Source: Desulfuromonadales bacterium
Lineage (GTDB): Bacteria; Desulfobacterota; Desulfuromonadia; Desulfuromonadales; JACZKF01
Length of the DNA stretch: 11,641 nt
NCBI GenBank assembly: GCA_014860175.1
Contig: JACZKF010000630.1
Span: 1-11,641, forward strand
Reading direction: 5' to 3'
Positions 6,887-11,641 of this stretch are shown in pieces. Position 1 is the first letter of the stretch. Every line of letters begins with the position of its first letter. The notes beneath the pieces were generated by a model. The model did no database searches, was not told where the DNA came from, and worked only from the letters and a program-made list of their open reading frames with translations. A program made the position numbers and the translations under genes.

Positions 6887-8794
6887 TCACCCCACATTGA
6901 AGTGACGTTTGGTTGCGTTCTGTAACTTGGCGGCAACCCGAAAAGCTTCCCGGAGCAGGTCCTGTTCATTTTTGCTCAGGGCATAAGGGTCGATATAGGG
7001 AGAGGCACTTTGGCCCTGTTCGACCAGCGCAATTTCATGGCGCAGCCGAAGGAAAGTAAACGCCTCCAACGCCGCCTTCAGATGATCGGCGGTCTCCTGA
7101 TCAAACACATTGAGTTTGACCAGTTGTTCCAGCCGCTCCACCGTGGTCGTCGCATCGATCCCGGCCTCGAGGAGGAAAATCCGCACGCAATCGACGATAA
7201 ATATGCTGCCGGCCTCCTTGAGGGAAAGTTTACCCTTGTCTACGCCCCCTTTCTCGACCACGAACCGCCCCAGCAGTCCCAGGGGAGACCTGAGATTGAG
7301 GTCATTTCGCAGCAGGTAGTAGAGGAAGATCGGATTCCGGCGCACCTCCCGATGCAGCGACTGGCGCAGTTCCTGACAGAGGACCGGATCGCCGACCAGC
7401 GGCATGAAGTCGAGGAAAATAGTCGAGTACATCACCCGTATCGGTTGCGGGGCGCTGATCCACTGGCCGATGCGGGTCTGCCACTCCTGCAGCCGACCCC
7501 GCCAGAGAGGATTGTTGACCATCACCTTGCCGTGGCACAGGGGGTAGCCGATCCGGGCCAACGCCTGCACCAGTCTTTCCGAAAACGGAGCAAAAAAAGT
7601 TTCGACCTCCGCCGTTTGTGAATCGGGGTAATTCTCGAAAATGAGGCCGTTGTCCTGGTCGGGCTCCAGCAGCATCTCCTTGCGCCCGCCACTGCCCATG
7701 ATGATGAGGCAGAAGCGGATCTCGGGGGGAGACAACCCCTCCTGCTTCATCTCCTCCATCACCAGCTCGAAACAGCGCCGCTGCAGGCAGTGATGGATGT
7801 AGGAGAGAATTTCCATCGTCTCGAAATGGGAGCGGGTCTCTCCTTGCAGGGCCTTGGCGATGACGACCATTTTGCCGCGGGCTTCGGCCAACTCGGCGAG
7901 AGTTTTGGCCTGTTTGACCTGCCCCACCAGCAGCATCGCCTTCTGGCTGCGAAACCGCATCAGATCCCGCATCGAGACCATGCCGACGATCTCCCCCTGA
8001 TCGAGTACCGGCAGGTGCTTGATGCGATGGCTCATCATGAAGGCCGTGGCCTCGAACATGAAGGCATCCGCAGGCAGGGTAAGGGGGGCGGCGGTCATGA
8101 TTTCGCCAGCGGTGACGGAATCGCATGCGACCTGCGCTCTCGCCAGGACTTTGCTGACCAGATCCTGCTTGGTGATGATGCCGGTCACCGGCTCTCCCTC
8201 CTGCCGCACGAGTATGGCGCCGACCCTTTTTTCGGTCATCCGGAGGGCGACTTCACGAACGCAGGTCGAAGGAGGGCAGGTTTCCACGGGGGTGGTCATG
8301 ATCTCCGAAAGCCGTTTTTTGAACGGGTAGGCCTCGATCTGGGTCAGGCGGCGCTTGCTGTCGTCCTCGATCAATTCCGAATAGAGGCTGCGAACCCGCG
8401 ACAGGATCGTCTTGGTAAAGTGTTCGCTGATGTGGGGGTAGGCCTTGGCCGTCTCCGTCAGGAGAGCCTGCGGGATGAGATAGCAGGCGGTAGCCTGAAC
8501 GGTGCGGGCACCGGCGGTATACGGTTGGTTGGTAAAGACCGGGGTGCCGCCGAAAAAGGCGCCAGCCTGACGGTAGTCGACCACCATCTCGACCCCCCCG
8601 GGGGTCAGGACGACGATTTCCACCAACCCTTCCTTGACCAGATAAAGATAGCCGGTAGGCGGGTCTTGCTGTTTGAAGATCAGGGTGTGGGGAGGGTATT
8701 CCCGCAAGATAGCGGCTTGATTGAAGGCGACGAAGATTTCGTCCGGCAGCTGGCTGAACGGTTCGGTTTCGCGTAGGGTTTTGATCAATCCCAT
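6887..8794 (-). CDS. cNMP-binding-like / CBS-pair / DUF294 nucleotidyltransferase-like protein
   Basis: A 635-residue soluble signalling protein (numbering from ATG 8794). Order: cyclic-nucleotide-binding-like beta roll (about 7-110), linker helix, two CBS domains (about 160-285; IMTTPVETCPP, GIITKQDL, EIMTAAPLTL, GMVSMRDLMRF), DUF294 core with G-S-G-G-R-K-E at 367-373 and P-D-Q-D at 378-381, then the DUF294 C-terminal region (NPLWRGRLQEW, SPLGLLG). This arrangement is known near DUF4212/SSS transporters in other proteobacteria. In the cNMP domain the phosphate-binding cassette is degenerate: F-G-G replaces F-G-E, and Gly sits where the Arg is expected, so cAMP binding is doubtful. Start: GGAG lies 6 bases before ATG 8794. 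The frame stays open to GTG 8869, and ATG 8797 and 8827 are alternatives with poorer sites. It lies between the 118-residue membrane protein and CBS/DUF294 copy 2. Confidence 0.88.
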   Translation of the reverse strand: MGLIKTLRETEPFSQLPDEIFVAFNQAAILREYPPHTLIFKQQDPPTGYLYLVKEGLVEIVVLTPGGVEMVVDYRQAGAFFGGTPVFTNQPYTAGARTVQATACYLIPQALLTETAKAYPHISEHFTKTILSRVRSLYSELIEDDSKRRLTQIEAYPFKKRLSEIMTTPVETCPPSTCVREVALRMTEKRVGAILVRQEGEPVTGIITKQDLVSKVLARAQVACDSVTAGEIMTAAPLTLPADAFMFEATAFMMSHRIKHLPVLDQGEIVGMVSMRDLMRFRSQKAMLLVGQVKQAKTLAELAEARGKMVVIAKALQGETRSHFETMEILSYIHHCLQRRCFELVMEEMKQEGLSPPEIRFCLIIMGSGGRKEMLLEPDQDNGLIFENYPDSQTAEVETFFAPFSERLVQALARIGYPLCHGKVMVNNPLWRGRLQEWQTRIGQWISAPQPIRVMYSTIFLDFMPLVGDPVLCQELRQSLHREVRRNPIFLYYLLRNDLNLRSPLGLLGRFVVEKGGVDKGKLSLKEAGSIFIVDCVRIFLLEAGIDATTTVERLEQLVKLNVFDQETADHLKAALEAFTFLRLRHEIALVEQGQSASPYIDPYALSKNEQDLLREAFRVAAKLQNATKRHFNVG

Positions 8795-8893
8795 CATGCG
8801 CTCCGGAGCTTTGGCCTCACTGACCATCTTTCTGATCGGCAGAGGCGCCGCCGGGGAGACCTCGCCCACGGCTTCGGCGGCCAGGCAAGCGCC

Positions 8894-9250
8894 TCACTTC
8901 TTCTTTTTGCCCAGGGCGAAGGGGCGCGCCTGTCGACTGATGATGAAGTCGGCAAAGATCTTGATCCAGATGGTCGAGCCGGCGATGGCGATCCAGGTGT
9001 CAAAGGGGAAATAGCCGAGGATGACCCCGACGATGACCACGACCAGAGCCGCGCCGGCGCCCAGATTGAGCAGCCCGGTAACCGGCGCCCATTTCTTGGG
9101 ATCGGGGGGAGCTTCCCCCCCCTTCAGAGCCACTTCGGAATAATCTTTCTGGAAGAAGATACGCCAGGCGCGGCGCAGCCAGATGAAGACCATCGGGAAG
9201 AGGGCCAGGAACAGGATCCAGGTCATGGCGACACTGATGTCAAATACCAT
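8894..9250 (-). CDS. Small three-helix membrane protein of unknown function
   Basis: A 118-residue protein with probable membrane helices at about 5-25, 57-79 and 83-101. A hydrophilic loop with Pro and Lys (EAPPDPKKWAP) lies between the first two helices, and the basic C-terminus ends in KKKK. The start is ATG 9250, with GGAG 7 bases upstream. The open frame reaches 9334, but the extra 28 residues run back over the upstream non-coding region and lack a ribosome-binding site. It is the first gene of operon B, after the terminator of operon A, and precedes the cNMP/CBS/DUF294 gene. The context suggests a membrane partner or anchor for the signalling protein, or an accessory to the symporter. 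I do not recognise a named family. Confidence 0.8.
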   Translation of the reverse strand: MVFDISVAMTWILFLALFPMVFIWLRRAWRIFFQKDYSEVALKGGEAPPDPKKWAPVTGLLNLGAGAALVVVIVGVILGYFPFDTWIAIAGSTIWIKIFADFIISRQARPFALGKKKK

Positions 9251-9305
9251 TTGATCGCTCCGTTGCTTCTGCCGTTGCAGGAAGTCAGTTGCCAGAAGGT
9301 GATTT

Positions 9306-9334
9306 CTTTTACCCGAGGAGCCAGCGGCAGGCAA
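9306..9334 (-). promoter_or_regulatory. Weak candidate promoter for operon B
   Basis: Between the operon A terminator and the 118-residue gene, the minus strand has TTGCCT (9334-9329) and TAAAAG (9311-9306) with a 17-base spacer. Each box matches 4 of 6 consensus positions. A promoter is expected here because a strong terminator lies just upstream, but this match is weak. Confidence 0.3.
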
Positions 9335-9344
9335 CAGAAATCGG

Positions 9345-9377
9345 AAAAAAAACCCCGCCAGGGTGAACCTGGCGGGG
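9345..9377 (-). terminator. Rho-independent terminator of the copy 2 symporter operon
   Basis: A perfect 10-base-pair GC stem: CCCCGCCAGG at 9353-9362 pairs with CCTGGCGGGG at 9368-9377 around a 5-base loop. On the minus strand it is followed directly by eight T (9352-9345). It lies 26 bases after the symporter stop and works only in the minus direction. Confidence 0.93.
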
Positions 9378-9403
9378 CGATCTCACTTCAGCTTGCGCTG
9401 ATC

Positions 9404-11209
9404 TTAATGGGCGCCACCGATCATCTTGGAGCCGCGGGGGGTACGCACACCTTCGACCATGTGCGTGATGTGCTCCGGGCAAGCCGGGGTAACTTTGCTG
9501 ACGACGTAAGCGACACCGAAGTTGACCAGGGCGCCGATGGTGCCGAAGGCCTCCGGGGTGATGCCGAAGAAGGAGTTGGCGCCGCCGATCAGGCCGAGGA
9601 ACTCCGTCCCTTTGATGAAGAAGATCCCTTTGTGGGCAAAGACGTAGAACAGGGTGATCACCAGGCCGGAGAGCATGCCGGCGATGGCCCCTTCCTTGTT
9701 CATCTTCTTGTTGAAGATCCCCATCATCAGGGCCGGGAAGATGGAGCTGGCGGCGATACCGAAGGCCAGGGCGACCGTACCGGCGGCGAAGCCGGGCGGG
9801 TTGAGCCCCAGATAACCGGCGACGACGATGGAGCCGGCCATGGCGACCTTGCCGGCCAACAGTTCCTGTTTCTCGGTGAGGCCTGGCATCCAGATTTTCT
9901 TCAGCAGGTCATGCGAGATGGCGGAGGAGATCGCCAGCAGCAGACCGGCCGCGGTGGAGAGAGCGGCAGCGATACCACCCGCCGCCACCAGGGCGATAAC
10001 CCAGTTGGGGAGCAGGGCGATCTCGGGGTTGGCCAACACGATGATGTCGGCGTTGACCGTCAGCTCGTTGCCGGCCCAGCCGGCGGCGGTCGCATTGGCG
10101 GCCACGGTCTCATTTTTGGTCTTGTCATTGTAGTACTGGATGCGGCCGTCGTTGTTCTTGTCTTCCCATTTGAGCAGGCCGGTCACTTCCCAGCGCTTCA
10201 TCCAGTCGGGGCGGGCCTCATAGAGCAGGCTGCTCTCGGTCGCGAACATGTCGCCGCCGGTTTTGGCCGCGTGGTTGACGGTACCATGCAGGTTGTATTT
10301 CGCCATGGCGGCAACCGCCGGGGCGGTGGTGTAGAGAATGGCGATGAAGACCAGCGCCCAGCCGGCCGAGGAGCGGGCCGCGGCCACCGTCGGGACGGTG
10401 AAGAAGCGGATGATGACGTGCGGCAGGCCGGCGGTGCCGATCATCAGCGAAATGGTGTAGACGAACATGTTGAGGGTGCTGCCGGGGAGCGAGGTGGTGT
10501 ATTGGCTGAAGCCGAGGTCGCTCACCACCTGGTTGAGCCGGGCCAGCAGCGAGATGTTCTCACCGGTCAGGGTTCCGCCCAGGCCGAGTTGGGGAATCGG
10601 AATACCGGTCAGCTGCAGGGAGATGAAGATGGCCGGAATGGTGTAGGCCATGATCAGAACGCAGTACTGGGCCACCTGGGTGTAGGTGATCCCCTTCATG
10701 CCGCCGAAGACCGCATAGCAAAAGACGATCGCCATCCCGATGTAGATCCCCATGGCGTTGGAGACCCCAAGGAAGCGGGAGAAGGCGACGCCGACACCGG
10801 TCATCTGGCCGATGATGTAGGTGATCGACATGGTCAGCAGGCAGATGACCGCCACGGAGGCCGCGCCATTGGAGTAGTAGCGGTCGGCAATGAACGAGGG
10901 GACGGTAAACTTGCCGAACTTGCGCAGGTAAGGGGCGAGCAGACAGGCCATCAGAACATAGCCGCCGGTCCACCCCATGAGGAAGAGGCCGCCGCCGAAG
11001 CCCATGTTGGCGATAAGGCCGGCCATCGAGATGAAGGAGGCCGCCGACATCCAGTCGGCCGCCGTCGCCATGCCGTTGACGACGGGGTGAACACCGCCGC
11101 CAGCCACGTAAAAGTCTTTGGTGCTCCCCGCGCGCGCCCAGATGGCGATGCCGATGTACAGCGCGAAGGTGGCGCCAACGACAAGATAGGTCATAAACTG
11201 AAGACTCAT
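9404..11209 (-). CDS. Sodium:solute symporter family large subunit, acetate-permease type (copy 2)
   Basis: A 601-residue paralogue of the copy 1 symporter, with long identical blocks such as ADWMSAASFISMAGLI (51-66), GMKGITYTQVAQYCVLI (170-186) and GTAGLPHVIIRFFTVP (258-273). The Na+-site-like LST is at 417-419 (Ser418/Thr419) in ALSTAAGLLLAISSAISHDL. The likely function is again Na+-coupled uptake of acetate or a similar monocarboxylate across the inner membrane; the substrate is inferred. The hydrophilic insert at about 305-388 carries a canonical EF-hand-like loop start, D350-K-N352-N-D354-G355-R-I357. Differences from copy 1 cluster in that insert, in the segment at about 207-245, and after residue 520, and may alter affinity or partner choice. 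The start is firm: AGGAGG sits 8 bases before ATG 11209. The gene begins 12 bases after its small subunit and ends at a strong terminator. Confidence 0.94.
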   Translation of the reverse strand: MSLQFMTYLVVGATFALYIGIAIWARAGSTKDFYVAGGGVHPVVNGMATAADWMSAASFISMAGLIANMGFGGGLFLMGWTGGYVLMACLLAPYLRKFGKFTVPSFIADRYYSNGAASVAVICLLTMSITYIIGQMTGVGVAFSRFLGVSNAMGIYIGMAIVFCYAVFGGMKGITYTQVAQYCVLIMAYTIPAIFISLQLTGIPIPQLGLGGTLTGENISLLARLNQVVSDLGFSQYTTSLPGSTLNMFVYTISLMIGTAGLPHVIIRFFTVPTVAAARSSAGWALVFIAILYTTAPAVAAMAKYNLHGTVNHAAKTGGDMFATESSLLYEARPDWMKRWEVTGLLKWEDKNNDGRIQYYNDKTKNETVAANATAAGWAGNELTVNADIIVLANPEIALLPNWVIALVAAGGIAAALSTAAGLLLAISSAISHDLLKKIWMPGLTEKQELLAGKVAMAGSIVVAGYLGLNPPGFAAGTVALAFGIAASSIFPALMMGIFNKKMNKEGAIAGMLSGLVITLFYVFAHKGIFFIKGTEFLGLIGGANSFFGITPEAFGTIGALVNFGVAYVVSKVTPACPEHITHMVEGVRTPRGSKMIGGAH

Positions 11210-11221
11210 TGAGGTCGCCTC

Positions 11222-11476
11222 CTATTGCTCGTGTACGTCAAATTTACGGTCGAGGTTCCCCATCAGCCGCGCATATACAAAGATCAGAATGATGAACACG
11301 TACATGGATCCCTGATGCGCCCACCAGAACCCCATCGGGTAGCCACCGATGTGAATGTTGTTGAGCATGGGCGCGAATAAAATGCCAAACCCGTAGGAAA
11401 CTAGCGCCCAGATGCCCAAAATGAAGGCGATCAGTTTCAGTACTGCCATCCAATAAGCCTGTCCACTCTTGTCCAT
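11222..11476 (-). CDS. DUF4212 small subunit of sodium:solute symporter (copy 2)
   Basis: An 84-residue two-helix membrane protein paralogous to the 86-residue copy 1. Shared features are AYW near the N-terminus, a first helix with GIWALVSYGFGILFAP, the GGYPMGFWWAHQGS block, a second helix (YVFIILIFVYARLM), and the end NLDRKFDVHEQ. It is probably an obligate partner of the large subunit encoded 12 bases downstream; the large-subunit ribosome-binding site overlaps this gene's stop. ATG 11476 is preferred, with AGGAGG 4 bases upstream. The frame is open to 11533, but the 19 extra residues have no match in copy 1. Confidence 0.9.
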   Translation of the reverse strand: MDKSGQAYWMAVLKLIAFILGIWALVSYGFGILFAPMLNNIHIGGYPMGFWWAHQGSMYVFIILIFVYARLMGNLDRKFDVHEQ

Positions 11477-11641
11477 AGTGCCTCCTCTCTCTCCTTCCTG
11501 GATTGATAGTGCTTGCCCAGCGTGAACCAACAAGATCTGTTGTCTTGACCGTGCCGGCCGGCCGGTCCCGAATTCCTCCCTTTCTTCTACGATAATACCC
11601 TAATGTCGTCCCGGTGTTTTAGTGATAGCCGGGTAGAAATT
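11477..11641. other. Upstream region of the copy 2 symporter operon
   Basis: This 165-base leader and promoter region runs to the window edge. TATTAT lies on the minus strand near 11593-11588 as a possible -10 box, but no good -35 box sits at the right distance. It also holds CAACA/TGTTG arms around AGATC (11528-11542) and an imperfect dyad GACCG/CGGTC around GCCGGCCGGC (11547-11567). The latter lies in the presumed leader and could form a GC-rich hairpin. I cannot assign a promoter or operator with confidence. Confidence 0.3.

Noticed and set aside
9258..9290. Minus-strand TGGCAA...TGCA considered as a sigma54 promoter for operon B.
   Set aside because: The GG to GC spacing is wrong by about 3 bases.
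9251..11212. A 653-codon open frame on the plus strand covering the copy 2 symporter.
   Set aside because: It is the antisense shadow of a clear SSS gene in GC-rich DNA. It is rich in Gly, Asp, His, Arg and Glu with no domain-like pattern, and it would run through the terminator region.

Overview
The window is GC-rich (roughly 60% by eye), dense in genes and almost entirely on the minus strand. It looks like chromosomal DNA of an acetate-using anaerobe of the Desulfuromonadales/Geobacterales type. This rests on protein character only: paired small/large sodium:solute symporters of the acetate-permease kind beside CBS/DUF294 proteins. It is inference, not a database match.

Layout, right to left in the direction of most transcription. 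Operon A (about 11640 to 9345) encodes a DUF4212 small membrane subunit and a 601-residue sodium:solute symporter (SSS), and ends at a strong rho-independent terminator at 9345-9377. Operon B (9250 to 5422) encodes a 118-residue three-helix membrane protein of unknown function, a cNMP-binding-like/CBS/DUF294 protein, and a second CBS/DUF294 protein. Next comes a 361-base gene-free stretch with a good promoter and a dyad. They serve an IclR-family regulator (5060 to 4257), which ends tail to tail with a third CBS/DUF294 gene, the only plus-strand gene (2749 to 4206). A divergent intergenic region (2367-2748) carries a clear sigma70-type promoter for operon C: a second DUF4212 subunit and a 600-residue SSS symporter (2366 to 270). 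After an intercistronic hairpin, operon C continues into a membrane protein cut off by the window edge (219 to 1).

Reading of the whole: two paralogous small/large SSS transporters, probably for acetate or a related monocarboxylate, flank three paralogous proteins. These combine CBS sensor modules with a nucleotidyltransferase-like DUF294 domain that keeps its G-S-x-G-R-x-E and D-x-D residues. One IclR-type repressor or activator is present. Linkage of DUF4212/SSS pairs to CBS/DUF294 proteins is known in other proteobacteria. The inferred job of the cluster is sodium-coupled uptake of a small carboxylate, with energy or nucleotide sensing by the CBS/DUF294 proteins. The least explained items are an EF-hand-like D-x-N-x-D-G loop in both symporters, a degenerate phosphate-binding cassette in the cNMP-like domain, the unnamed 118-residue membrane protein, and a dyad over the -10 of the IclR gene.
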